From assembly GCF_028640845.1 (NCBI RefSeq), contig NC_080542.1, positions 132,020,580 to 132,084,579 on the forward strand: a DNA stretch of 64,000 bases. Reading direction: 5' to 3'. The stretch's first letter is position 1. Each line of letters opens with the position of its first letter. Shown piece by piece: positions 53,511 to 63,680 of the stretch. The notes beneath the pieces were generated by a model. The model saw only the letters and a program-made list of their open reading frames with translations, was not told the origin of the DNA and ran no database searches. The translations under genes and the position numbers were made by a program. The DNA comes from Ahaetulla prasina (lineage: Eukaryota > Chordata > Lepidosauria > Squamata > Colubridae).

Positions 53511-54133
53511 CAGGTAGTCCTTAACTTACAACCATTTGTTTAGAGACCACTTGAAGTTAAAATGGTATACAAAAAAAATGTCTTATGACCATTTGAGCCT
53601 TGGTGGTGCAGTGGTTAGAATGCAGTACTACAAGTTAATTCTGCTGACAGCCAGCAGTTCAATTTTCACTGACTCAAGGTTGACTCAGCCTTCCATCCTT
53701 CCAAGGTCAGTAAAATGAGGACCCAGATTGTTGTAGGCAATAGGCTGACTTTGTAAACTGACTAGAGAGGGCTGTAAAGCACTATGAAGCGATGTATAAA
53801 TCTAAGTGATATTGCTATTGCTATTTCTCCCCCTTATAACTGTTGCAGCATCCTGATGATCACATGATCAAAATTTGGGCACTTGGCAACTGGTATGTAT
53901 TTATGATGATTGCATTGTCATGGGGTCATGTGATCATCACTTGTAAACTTCTAATAATCTTCCAACGAGCAAAAATCAATGGGAAAGCCAGATTCACATA
54001 CAGATTAACAACGGTACCCTTAATTTAGCAACTGTGTTTATTCACTTAACAGTTGTGGCAAAAAAGGTCATAAAACGGGGCACAACTCACTGACTGTCTT
54101 GGGTTCATTTTGGTCATATGTTGAGAATAACCT
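53511..54133 (+). mobile_element. Pogo/Tigger-like MITE split by a SINE
   Basis: Left end CAGGTAGTCCTTAACTTACA. The family interior resumes at about 53827 (CTTATAACTGTTGCAGCATC, CACATGATCAAAATTTGGGC) and ends near TTGAGAATAACCTATAACC. Confidence 0.8.
53595..53826 (+). mobile_element. Squamate tRNA-derived SINE, nested in a MITE
   Basis: CCTTGGTGGTGCAGTGGTTA, B-box-like CAGTTCAATTTTCAC, AATGAGGACCCAGATTGTTG and a tail ending ATTGCTATTGCTATT. It matches the 13.9 kb copy over its whole length. Confidence 0.88.
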
Positions 54134-54260
54134 ATAACCAATTTAATTTCTGACTATATTTTAAGGAATGCTGGATTGGAAGAAGAGGAACATGGTTTTA
54201 AAACTGAAGGAAGAAATCCTCATAACCTGCACCATGGTAATGACATTACCCTGATCCCCA

Positions 54261-54420
54261 CAAATAAAACAAACAAAATGTTAAAAAGTTATGATATTTA
54301 TATAGTTACTTACCAAACACATCTGAATTATATTAAAGTAACCAAAATACCTTTACAATCCCCGAGGCATGTCACAACTTTTGTGCACCCCTAACGTTTG
54401 GAAATTGAAAGTTGAAAAAT
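54261..54420 (+). repeat. Unclassified interspersed repeat, copy 2
   Basis: Same 160-bp sequence as 42073-42229 in the same orientation, directly after the BovB relic. Confidence 0.8.
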
Positions 54421-54861
54421 TTGACAAACCTTACAATGTGTAAAGGATGCACAAGGCAAACTGAGAATGTTTGTTTCCTACCATCAGTATATCAGATATT
54501 AGTTCATTGAAAAATAGCAGATATGTTTAAATCAGCCATTTTGAGCATTAGAAATTGTTAAACATGATTACATCTTTAACATGCCAAGAATCTCCTAAGC
54601 CATTATTACATTGCCAAAGCTTTTATATTAGCTGCAGATCTCCATCACAACAAATCGTAATGAGTTTTCTCAGCAAATGGATCATTATCCTGATAGTTGG
54701 TGTTGTGTTTTTTTTTTTTGCATATTAGGATGTAATCCTATACATTTGTGGGAGTAAGCATGAAATTAAGGTTTACTTATCTGTACTTAATGGGGCTTTC
54801 TAAGTAGTGCACAAGATTGTAATAATCTCTTTCTCGCTTGCTCTCTTTCTCTCTCTCCAAT
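54421..54861. other. Unannotated stretch
   Basis: No gene or repeat recognised. Confidence 0.4.
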
Positions 54862-54892
54862 CACACATACACACATACACACACACACACAC
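54862..54892. repeat. (AC)n microsatellite
   Basis: Imperfect CACATACACACAT followed by a pure CA run. Confidence 0.93.
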
Positions 54893-55826
54893 AATGTTTC
54901 AGAAAGATTCAGATGTGTACCATTTCATCTGCTGAATCTTTGAACAATGCACGCTACAAATCTTTTAACACGACAATTATAAGATGGAAGAAAGAGATGC
55001 TTCTCTCCCCTCTTCACCGCCCTCCCCCCCTCAACAATCAAATCTTCTTCTATGCAGAGGAAAGAAACCCACCACAAATCTGTACTGGAATCTGTGCCAA
55101 AGCAGAGATTGTGGATGCGGAGTTAAATGGTAATGCTTTGGCTGCTGTTCAAGAAAGCACAGATGCTCCAAACACCTTTTTTGAATTTTTAACACTAACC
55201 ACCTGTCAATCAAATCTACAATGGAAATGAAGCAAACAGAGCATGTTGCTATTCCTAGATTGTGAACTAAAATGGGCTATTAAGGGCAAGTTTGAAAGAT
55301 TTCTGAGTTTACAACATTTGTGCCTCTGGATTAATATATATATATTACACTCTGGATTTAACCATTATCTCTGAAACAGTGTAACTCACACCATGACTGA
55401 CAGCAGCATACTGATCCAGCCATCTTTTATCAAGTGGCGTTTATTTTAAATGCACACAATTCATCATTTATAGTAAATCAGCAGATTGCTCGTTCTAGGG
55501 GAAAGAAAATAACGAGGCAAATAGCGAGAGGCAGCATTAAACAGGCCAGAGAAAAATGATATATTGTTAGCTCAGAAGCCAGCATAAAGGGATAATTTCT
55601 TTAGCCTTTCATTTTGCAGTGGGCAGAGGAAATAACCAGACAAGCTGATATCCCACATATCTTCCTTCTTTGCTTCTCTTTTTTTATCATTCAGATATCA
55701 CGCTCAGCCGTATTTTGCTGAAGAATGGTTTATTGCATAGAATATCTGTTTGTGTGTGTGCACATGTGTGTATCCACACACATGAACACACACAGTTTTG
55801 AGTTAGCTTGGATTCCTGAGAACTAC
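54893..55826. other. Repeat-poor stretch
   Basis: No repeat family seen until 55750, where a short GTGTGTGTGCACATGTG run occurs. A 130-codon open frame (54838-55230) begins in the CA repeat and has no recognisable domain. Conserved non-coding content is possible but unproven. Confidence 0.35.
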
Positions 55827-55834
55827 ATGGATAA

Positions 55835-56007
55835 AAGTGGTAGGATTCTACCGGTTCTACCCGGTTCGGAAGAACCAGTAGCGGCAGCTGTAGGAGACTC
55901 TGCCCACCCGCCCAAATGTCATCACAGATGCTCTGCACATGCGCAAAGTGGCCCGTGTGCACTCACATTTGCAAACTAGTAGCGAAGGTAAGTGAATACC
56001 ACTACTG
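55835..56007. mobile_element. hAT-like MITE (CAGTGGTG-type), 173 bp
   Basis: ATGGATAA (55827-55834) and ATGGACAA (56008-56015) are an 8-bp duplication with one mismatch. Ends AAGTGGTAGGATTC and GAATACCACTACTG are inverted. The interior has GAAGAACCAGTAGCGGC and CACATGCGCAAAG. Confidence 0.85.
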
Positions 56008-56019
56008 ATGGACAATTTT

Positions 56020-56175
56020 CTTGGCAAATATTTAATAGTGGTTTGCCATTGTCCTCTGTCTTTTTAGAGATGAGAAAAAGTGATTGACCCAAGTTCACGT
56101 AGTTGGCTTAATGCTTAAGACATGACTAGAAATCAGAGTCTTCTGTTTTCTAGCCTGGTGTCACAATACCATTAT
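56020..56175 (-). mobile_element. tRNA-derived SINE fragment
   Basis: On the minus strand GATTTCTAGTCATGTCTTAA and the TTGGGTCAATCACTTTTTC block follow the SINE at 26.6 kb. Head and tail are degraded. Confidence 0.5.
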
Positions 56176-56200
56176 TTGGCTTCATGCTGCTACACCTAGG

Positions 56201-56345
56201 CCAGTGTTGCCCAACCTTGACAAGTTTTAAGATGTGTAGATTTCAATTCTCCTTTCCAATGACAGGAATTCACCAGCATGTTAACAGGGGGATTCTGAGA
56301 GTGAAGCCCAAACATCTTGCTAAGTTTGAACAATGCTGTTATAAG
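56201..56345. mobile_element. Fold-back MITE, decayed
   Basis: CCAGTGTTGCCCAACCTTGA and TAAGTTTGAACAATGCTG are inverted ends. AGATTTCAATTCTC pairs with GATTCTGAGAGTGAAGCC. Confidence 0.5.
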
Positions 56346-56469
56346 CCATAACCTATGGTTTGTGAGTCATAATGACTATGTTCTCAAATGCTAAACTAAA
56401 ATCAACCAGATAAGCGTTTATTTTGTATTATCCCAAAGGCATTATTCCAGAGAACAAGTAGTGGCATGA

Positions 56470-56876
56470 AATCCTATACCATTTCAGACAAATGGTTATC
56501 CAATATCTTCTTAAAAACTTCCAGTGTTGAAGCATTCTTCTTAGTTCTAGGTTGTTTCTCTCCTTAATTAGTTTCCACCCATTGCCTCAGGTTCTTTGGA
56601 GAACAGCTTGACCCCATCTTTTCTGTAGCAGCCCCTCAAATATTGGAACACTGCCATCATATCATCCCTAGTCCTTCTTTTCACCAGATTAGACATACCC
56701 AACTTCTGCAACCATTCTTCATATGTTTTAGCCTTCAGCCTCTTAATCATCTTTTCTTTACTCTTTCCAGAGTCTACATCTTTATTATCATATAGTGACC
56801 TAAACTGGATGCAGTATTCTAAGTGTGGTCTTACTAAGTGTGGTTTTTATAAAGCGGTACTAATGCTTCACTTGAT
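56470..56876 (-). mobile_element. CR1 LINE 3' end
   Basis: Reverse CR1 from AATCCTATACCATTTCAGAC through CAAATATTGGAACACTGCCA to CCTAAACTGGATGCAGTATT and the CACTTGATTT region. The segment around the usual CACAACTTCTGCAGGCAAG block is deleted near 56535. Confidence 0.85.
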
Positions 56877-57480
56877 TTAAATTATAGAATTCAATTTCCA
56901 ATGGAAAGCCAAATGGGCCACTGAATGCCAAAAACACAGGAAACCATATAAATGATCCCACAAAAAAAGTGCCAGACTTTGAACTACCATAGATCGACAC
57001 TACCATGAACATACCAGGATCAACAATCCTGCATCTTGCATCCTGCAAAGCACAGCATTTGCTGGGACACACTGTATAAATGGGCATGGTATCCTCTTCT
57101 CAGTGCAACTGTGACGTCCCACCTCAAACTGCAGATCATATAGTGACCAGCTACAAGCTGAGGACATATACAGAATGTGATTTTTTTTCATATAAACCAC
57201 CAATCTCCAACCATTCTGATTTTGTGAACCAGCAAGAGGGGAAAGGGAAAGAAAAGAGAATGATTATGCATCAGTGGTGGGCAGGCTTGCAGCTCCATTT
57301 GTGTGAGCAGTGGGCACATGCACCTGCCCCTTGCACAAATGGCAGTGTGTGTGCTTGCACACTCAACCACTGCTTATGCAAGTAGAGCGGCATGTGTTTG
57401 CACTCTCACCTGCCGTTTCTATGACCCAGTTCCAAATGGGCTATGATCTGTGCACTGGTACTGGTACTGGAAATGATACT
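56877..57480. other. Unannotated; possible hAT MITE at 57275-57480
   Basis: CAGTGGTGGGCAGGCTTGCAG at 57273 resembles a CAGTGGTG-type left end and is followed by GC-rich sequence, but no matching right end or duplication is clear. The rest shows nothing. Confidence 0.35.
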
Positions 57481-57783
57481 GCATTTCTTTCTTTTTAACT
57501 TCTTTTTATTTTTCAAACAACAAGACATGACAAACATAAACACAAAACATATACTTCCTTTTTACAACAGTTTCGTAACTGTAGTCTTCTATTACATTTT
57601 TCCTCTACTCTTCGTTTAATATACTTATTCTTATTGTCCCATTATCTCTTATTTTTATATATATTCCTTCACATATAGTATTAAAGCTATATATTATTCT
57701 ACAAACATTTTTCATTTGTGACTTTTCCCATTCATTCTTATTTACTATTTCTCATCTCCATACTGCATTTCAATGGTTAGATG
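57481..57783 (-). mobile_element. Possible L1 3' end
   Basis: AT-rich sequence starting AACTTCTTTTTATTTTTC would read on the minus strand as an A-rich terminus with GTTTATGTTTGTCATGTC upstream, as in LINE-1 3' ends. No coding part. Confidence 0.35.
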
Positions 57784-58086
57784 GCCTAGACCAGTGGTAG
57801 TCAACCTGGTCCCTATCGTTCACTAATAGGTGTTCCAGCATTCATGGTGGGCGGTAGGGGTTTTGTCCGATACTGAAGCACTTTCCTTTTTTTAAATTTA
57901 TTTATTTATTTATTAAATTTTTATACCGCCCTTTTCCCGAAGGACTCAGGGCGGTGTACAGCCAGAGTAAAATACAAAATATATACAATTAAAACGGATT
58001 TAAAATATAAAATTACTAAATGGCTCAGAATTAAAATGAATTTAAAATTTAAAATATTACTAAAACCCAATTTAAAATCAATACAT

Positions 58087-58746
58087 TTATGCCAGTCCCG
58101 CTTGGATGAATAAATATGTTTTTAGCTCACGACGGAAGGTCCGAAGATCAGGCACTTGACGTAGACCAGGGGGGAGTTCATTCCAGAGCGTCGATGCTCC
58201 CACAGAGAAGGCCCTACTCCTGGGGGCCGCCAGCCGACATTGTTTGGCGGACGGCACCCTGAGGAGACCCTCTCTATGAGAGCGTACGGGTCGGTGGGAG
58301 GCATAGGGTAGCAGCAGGCGGTCTCGTAAGTACCCGGGTCCTAAGCCATGGAGCGCTTTAAAGGTGGTGACCAGAATCTTGAAACGCACCCGAAAGACCA
58401 CAGGAAGCCAGTGCAGACTGCGAAGCAGTGGTGTTACGTGGGAGCCATGAGCGGCTCCCATTACTACTCGCACAGCTGCATTCTGGACTAACTGCAGCCT
58501 CCGGGTGCACCTCAAGGGCAGCCCCATGTAGAGAGCATTGCAGTAATCCAGCCGAGATGTAACCAGAGCGTGAGTGACTGTGCATAAGGCATCCCGGTCA
58601 AGGAAGGGATGCAACTGGTGGACCAAGCGGACTTGGTAAAAGGCCCTCCTGGAGACGGCCGCCAGATGTTCATCAAAGGACAGCCGTCCATCCAGGAGGA
58701 CGCCCAAGTTGCGAACCACCTCCTTTGGAGCCACTAACTGCTTCAA
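58087..58746 (-). pseudogene. L2-like LINE ORF2, C-terminal segment
   Basis: 219 codons downstream of the reverse transcriptase core, in the same frame as the endonuclease piece. It includes VRNLGVLLDGRLSFDEHL, the LYMGLPLRCTRRLQLVQNAA block, FKALHGLGPGYLRDRL and a C-terminal SAPRSRAFSVGASTLWNELP-like segment. In LINEs of this group this part follows the palm and thumb and is needed for the retrotransposition protein, but holds no catalytic aspartates. It overlaps the previous piece by frameshift near 58735. The diverged copy at 42.8-43.5 kb covers the same region. Confidence 0.85.
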
Positions 58747-59359
58747 CAGTCAGCTGCGGATGCAGCTGACTGTACTGGGGTGCCGGCATCCACAGCCACT
58801 CCGTCTTGGCGGGATTGAGCTTGAGTCTGTTTCTCCCCATCCAGACCCGTACAGCTTCCAGGCACCGGGACAACACTTCAACCACTTCGTTGGCGTGGTC
58901 CGGGGTGGAAAAGTACAGCTGGGTATCATCTGCGTACAGATGATAACTCACCCCAAAACCACTGATGACCTCACCCAGCGGCTTCATATAGATGTTGAAC
59001 AAGGTAGGCGAAAGAATTGACCCCTGAGGTACCCCACAAGTGAGGCACCTCGAGGACGACCTCTGCCCCCCTGTCAACACTGTCTGCGACCGGTCGGAGA
59101 GATAGGAGGAGAACCACCGATAAACGGTGCCTCCCACTCCCAATCCCTCCAACCGGCGCAGCAGGATACCATGGTCGATGGTATCAAAAGCCGCTGAGAG
59201 ATCTAATAGGACAAGGGCAGAGGAACAACCCCTGTCCCTAGCCCTCCAGAGGTCATCCACCAACACGACCAAAGCCCTCTCCGTGCTGTAACCGGGTCGG
59301 AAGCCGGACTGGAACGGATCTAGATAGACAGCTTCCTCCAGGTGCCGGGGAAGTGCCAT
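58673..59359 (-). pseudogene. L2-like LINE ORF2, reverse transcriptase core
   Basis: 228 codons with the key RT motifs in order. SGFRPGYSTERAL is at residues 18-30 and LLDLSAAFDTIDH at 51-63, with the first catalytic aspartate in AAFD. GVPQGSILSPTLFNIYM is at 109-125 and YADD at 142-145 with the catalytic aspartate pair. The enzyme copies LINE RNA into DNA at a nicked target. All core residues I can check are intact. The frame differs by one from the pieces on either side, so single-base indels near 59345 and 58735 separate them. The start shown is only the first ATG after the frameshift. Confidence 0.9.
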
Positions 59360-59940
59360 GCAACCACACTCTCTACAACCTTTGCTAAAAAGCGAAGGTT
59401 GGAGACTGGACGGTAATTTCCCAAAATAGCTGGGTCCAGGGAAGGCTTCTTCAGGAGATGTCTCACCACCGCCTCTTTCAAGGCGGCAGGGAAAACCCCT
59501 TCAACCAAAGAAGCATTTATAATCCCCTGGAGCCAGCCTCGTGTCACTTCCTGAGCAACCAGTACTAACCAGGAAGGATACGGGTCCAGTAAACATGTAG
59601 TTGCATGCAACCTCCCCAGCAGCCTGTCCACGTCCTCGAGAGCCACAGAATCAAACTCATCCCAAATAACCTCCACAAGACGTGTCTCTGCCATCTTGGC
59701 TGAATCATCGCAATCTTGGTCCAAGCCATCACGAAGCTGAACGATTTTATCGTATAGATAACTGTTAAACTCCTCAGCTCGTCCCTGTAGGGGGTCATCC
59801 CGACCCTCCTGTTGAAGGAGGGAATGGGTCACCCGAAACAGGGTGGCCGGGCGGTTATCTGCCGATGCAATGAGGGTGGAAACGTAGGAACGCTTCGCCT
59901 CCCTCATTGCCATTAGGTAGGTCTTAGTAAAAGACCTCAC
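59320..59940 (-). pseudogene. L2-like LINE ORF2, linker and N-terminal RT segment
   Basis: 206 codons in the same frame as the endonuclease piece and separated from it by in-frame stops at 60112-60114 and near 59997. It contains a long linker with YVSTLIASADNRPATLFRVT and AEEFNSYLYDKIVQLRD, then KEAVVRHLLKKPSLDPAI and the RT entry motif NYRPVSNLRFLAKVVE. The frame is lost just after the VVAWH sequence, where the next piece continues in another frame. Confidence 0.87.
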
Positions 59941-60111
59941 TAGTGTCCGATCAGCCTCAGAACGACTGGACCTCCAAATACTCTCTAGGCGTCTTCACCG
60001 GCGTTTCATCTCTCTCAGCTCCTCGGAGAACCAGGGAGCCAATTGAGATCTACGCTGGGTCAGAGGCCGCAAAGGCATGACACGGTCCAAAGCCCCAGCC
60101 GCGGCCTGTTC

Positions 60112-61365
60112 CTAAGCCGCAACCAGTTCTTCAGTCGTGCCGTGGGTAAGATCCTCAGGAAACGGCCCAAGCTCCGTCAGGAACCTCTCCGGGTCCATCA
60201 GGTGCCTGGGACGGAACCAACGCATTGGCTCCGTCTCCCTGTGGCAGGGAGCAGCGGTCCGAAAGTCTAGGTGAAGGAGAAAATGATCTGACCATGACAC
60301 CAGTTCTTTCACGATATCTCCTAAAACCAGATCATTTACCCACTGTCCAGAGATAAAAATCAAGTCTAGCGTGCCTCCCCCAATGTGTGTAGGGCCATCA
60401 GTTACTTGAATCAGGTCCAAGGCCATCATGGAGGCCTGGAACTCCTGAACCACCGTCGATGACAAGCCGGCCGATGGCAAGTTGAAATCTCCCAAGACCA
60501 AAAGTCTGGGAACCTCAACTGCCACGCCAGCAAGCACCTCTAGTAGTTCAGGTAGGGCTGTAGTCACGCAGCAAGGAGCCAGGTACGTGATCAACAGCCC
60601 CATCTGATTCCGGTTGCCCCACTTCACAAGGAGGGATTCACAGCCAGCTATCTGAGGAACAGTGGACTCCCTCGGCTCCAGACTTTCTCTAATCACAACC
60701 GCCACCCCCCCACCCCTACCTTGGGCCCTCGGCTGATGGAATGCACGGAAACCTGGAGGGCACAGTTCAACCAGGGGTACACCCCCTTCTGTGCCCAACC
60801 AGGTCTCCGTAATGCCCATAAAGTCCGCGGACTCCCTCTGAATAAGGTCACAAATCAGGGGAGCCTTGTTGACCACGGACCGGGCATTGCAGAGCATCAG
60901 CCGAAGACCCAAGCTCTGAGGATCTTGACCATCCGGGGAACGAGTGAGGACTGGGGGGCCGGAGCACGTGATCGCTTTTAAACATCGACCACGTGCTCCC
61001 AAAGGACGATATGGCCCCCTGCCTCCGCCATATCTGCCCCTCCCACTTACCGTACTGATGGAATGGTACTCTCTGCTCTGTTCAAACCCCTCCCCCCCTG
61101 TCTTCGGACCAGCTAAAATAGTGTCGTGAGCACGTGCAAGGACTGGACATACCCTCCCCGACGGGTTTCCCCCAACACCCGCCCTTACCCTCCCCCCCTT
61201 TAAAAATTCCCTGTTTAAAAATCCCCAAAGGCTCTTCCTAGACGCATGCCACCTCTGTGGGTCCCAAGACCCGTCATTGAGGCCGGCCCTTGGTAATGCA
61301 GTGGGCCATTCCTGCGAGGCGGGGGCACCCCACAGGCGGAGGAGTTCATGTGCGGAGTATTGCAT
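60112..61365 (-). pseudogene. L2-like LINE ORF2, AP-type endonuclease
   Basis: 417 codons. The first 150 residues are basic and low in structure and may be translated 5' sequence rather than true protein. From about residue 155 the APE-family endonuclease follows: LMLCNARSV (156-164), the catalytic glutamate in GITETWL (184-190), LGDFNLPS (291-298) with the metal-binding aspartate and asparagine, GTLDLIF (331-337) and WSDHFLL (358-364) with the catalytic histidine. This enzyme nicks target DNA to start reverse transcription. All listed catalytic residues are present. A TAG stop at 60112-60114 ends the frame where the linker should continue. Confidence 0.88.
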
Positions 61366-62313
61366 GTTGAACAGTAGAGACAGCGAGAGAAAGTCATATC
61401 CTCAGAATGGACAGGCAAGAAGATGGTCCGACCCATGTAAGGCCACTCTGTCCGGTGGTAAGTCAGAGGGGGCCAACACCCATGTGGCAAATAGGTGAGT
61501 AGCGTCGTCATCCCCACCATCGCTGGCACTGTCAATTTCCGGAAAAGGGAGTCCCCCGATAGATCTTATAAAACCGGGTGGAGTCCCCTCCCCCCCTCTT
61601 CCAAACAGGGCGGGGGTCCAAAACCCGTCGAAACCACAATGACCCAGCGAGGAGAATAGTACATGGGGCTAAAAAGGACGCCGTTCTCGAAGCTCACCCC
61701 CCGCGGCCTTATTTCCATGCCGCGGTCTCGTCCTACTTCCAGTACCGATGATAAAGGTGGGTGCAGATGTAAGCTCCACGGATCAGGCGCCAATAGACCA
61801 ATGCGGGCATGGGTCGTGTCCTACCGCATATCACCCCAACCGCCCACACCATGGCCGCCTGCATCTGCATCTCCCATCAGGCCCAGTCTTCGTGTCCACC
61901 ACCTCCGCTAAGGACACATACCTCAGCAGCCCAACAGAGCACTCCTGGGCTGCTGGGAAGATGAAAACCATCCGGTGCCGAGGACGCCAAGATGTCATAA
62001 GACGCCGGGAGAATTGCAGGCCGAAGAACAGCCGGCCACCAGCAGGCCACCAGCAGCAGGCCGCGCGCCTCGCGAAATGGCCGCTCGTCCGCTGCTCACC
62101 GCATCGCCGCCCCCCCGCCCGTTCTCTGCAGCCGCTAACTCGAGAAGGTCCAAAGACTGCTCCTGCGACTGCTGGGATGATAGTCCAGCGGGTCAGGGGG
62201 TACAGGCGGCTCGACGAGTCTCAGGAAGCCACCATTCTGGAGAAAAACATCCCTCGCCGTCTCCCGACTCAGCCGCAAGCCTCCATTCCTCGCGCAATTA
62301 AAAGTCAATTTAA
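61366..62313 (-). promoter_or_regulatory. GC-rich 5' region of the L2-like LINE
   Basis: CpG-rich and unlike its AT-rich surroundings. It precedes the endonuclease frame and would hold the internal promoter in a complete element. Open frames on the plus strand here (61748-62317, 61975-62301) run antisense and show no domain. Promoter activity is inferred from position only. Confidence 0.45.
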
Positions 62314-62684
62314 TTGACTTTTTTAAAAAATTCATAGCATTATTTAAAAACATTTTCATTAGGTTTTCATAAAATTCCCTGTGACAATTTAAATTTCTGA
62401 AAATATACTAGTTGTATCAGCCGCGCATAAGTTTAGTTCATATTACGTAAGTGAAACTAAATGGCGCTATAGTGCGACCACAAACAAAAGAGCCTCTTCC
62501 CAAAATAGCTTGCGCATCTCCCCCCACACCACCCAGCTGTAACAGACAAGCAGAGCTGGTAGCCGGCGCCCCCCCCCAAACCCAATCCATTATGTGCGAG
62601 AGGCATGTGCAGATGATTTTACTACTAACAGAGATACAAAAGTGGGCAGTAAGTATAAAAAGGTTGACTACCCATGGCCTAGAC

Positions 62685-62969
62685 CAGGAGTGTCAAACTC
62701 GATTTCATTGAGGGCTGCAACAGAGTTCTGTTTGACCTCAGGGGACCATGGGCTGTGGCCAGGTGGGTGTGGCCAGCTTGACATCACTTGTGTCAGGGCG
62801 CCTGTCATGGCCCGAGTGCTCTGCCAGCAAAACAGGCTCCCGAGCTCCATTTTTGCTGGCAGAAGCACCCTGGGCCAGTCCTTTGTTGTTTCCAGGGTGG
62901 CCCTGTAGGCCAGATCTAAGAACCCCACAGGCCACATCCAGCCCCTGGGCCTTGAGTTTGACACCCCTG
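62685..62969. mobile_element. hAT-like MITE (GTGTCAAAC-type), 285 bp
   Basis: Ends CAGGAGTGTCAAACTCG and GAGTTTGACACCCCTG are inverted. The left flank is GCCTAGAC (62677-62684), which is also the right target duplication of the preceding MITE; the right flank is GCCTAACA (62970-62977). It shares ends with the 24.8 kb element. Confidence 0.85.
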
Positions 62970-63044
62970 GCCTAACACATTGGTTATTCAACCAATAAAG
63001 ATCTTTTTAACATATATATTTTATTATGTTTTATTAATCTAGGT

Positions 63045-63152
63045 CACGGGTCTGCAAACTTGGCTCTTTTAAGACTTGTGGACTTCAACTCACAGACAAC
63101 TCTGGGAGTTGAAGTCCACAAGTCTTAAAAGAGCCAAGTTTGCAGACCCCTG
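63045..63152. mobile_element. Fold-back hAT-like MITE, 108 bp
   Basis: A perfect 8-bp duplication ATCTAGGT (63037-63044, 63153-63160). Arms from GGGTCTGCAAACTTGGCTC to its inverse are almost perfect over about 45 bp. Confidence 0.92.
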
Positions 63153-63160
63153 ATCTAGGT

Positions 63161-63504
63161 GAAATGTTAGTATATAATGCTAGTCCACATAAGATATGCC
63201 ATACCCAAAATAAATAAATAAAAAACAGGGCTTCTGCAAGTCTGTGTCACAAAGGATCTGCAAATAGAAATGAAGCAAAATAAGTTTTCAAGGGCAATCA
63301 TTTTATCATGGAAGGAAGAGCATATTACTATTATACTATGATTAATAGAGTGCTCCAGATTTGGAAGCAAACCTACTGAACAAAGTTATTTGTACACTCT
63401 GAAAGAGTGTGCACTTTTCAAATATCTCTAGATAAAACCAATATCAAGTATTGTGCATGAAAAATCATATTTTTTTATTTAAACTGAAAAATCATGGGGA
63501 ATAA
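63161..63504. other. Unannotated spacer
   Basis: No gene or repeat recognised. Confidence 0.4.
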
Positions 63505-63680
63505 TCATAATCATCATCATCATCATCATAGTTCGACTAGTGATCTGTGATAGGAAATCCAGCATAGTTATCTCGTTTCTGTGTATACTGACATTTTGTA
63601 TACTACTACTACTACTACTACTATTACTACTACTACTACTACTAATACTACTACTACTACTAATAATAATAATAATAATA
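63505..63680. repeat. Trinucleotide repeats: (ATC)n, then (TAC)n-(TAA)n
   Basis: ATC units at 63508-63530 and TAC units turning into TAA units at 63600-63680. The second array abuts an R4-like LINE piece. Confidence 0.93.

Larger units (their letters stand above)
51480..54255 (+). pseudogene. BovB (RTE) LINE relic with nested insertions
   Basis: The coding order of a BovB ORF2 is still visible through many stops and frameshifts. An endonuclease piece is at about 51659-51700 (FVVGEWNTEVGI, matching the GDWN motif region). A linker with EIWEAYTEILYSRY is near 52760. A TGIDGIPTK-like piece lies around 52910-52930. RT entry sequence IEREMPDVEVGFRKSQGTW is at about 53185-53245, and LLMRNLCIG near 53400. 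A degraded YADD region (HHGNDITLI) lies at about 54225-54250. It is interrupted by a CR1 piece plus hAT MITE (52249-52668), a second CR1 end (52943-52992) and a pogo-like MITE with a SINE (53511-54133). It cannot produce a protein. RTE/BovB assignment rests on these motifs in order. Confidence 0.75.
57895..62313 (-). mobile_element. L2-like non-LTR retrotransposon, about 4.4 kb, near full length
   Basis: Reads right to left: a GC-rich 5' region (about 61366-62313), an endonuclease frame, reverse transcriptase frames, a 3' UTR and the terminus CCGCCCTGAGTCCTTCGGG, followed by an AAAT-type tail (57896-57915). Similar T-rich strings (CTTTTTTTAAA at about 57888; CTTTTTTAAAA near 62315) may be the target duplication. 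By eye the ORF is broken by two in-frame stops and two frameshifts. Its 3' end is shared with SINEs at 19.6 and 51.1 kb. L2 rather than CR1 is inferred from the tail and motif style. Confidence 0.85.
57792..62676. mobile_element. hAT MITE (CAGTGGTAGTC-type) containing a LINE
   Basis: GCCTAGAC is duplicated exactly at 57784-57791 and 62677-62684. Ends CAGTGGTAGTCAACCTGG and AAGGTTGACTACCCATG are inverted. The left piece ends near 57890 and the right piece starts near 62315. Between them lies the minus-strand L2-like LINE. The right piece contains ACTACTAACAGAGATACAAA, typical of a common squamate hAT MITE as I recall it. Confidence 0.85.

Noticed and set aside
54838..55230. 130-codon frame as a host exon
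   Set aside because: It starts in a CA repeat and has no recognisable family; no splice sites that I can defend.
61748..62317. 189-codon plus-strand frame
   Set aside because: Antisense to the GC-rich 5' region of the L2-like LINE; no recognisable domain.
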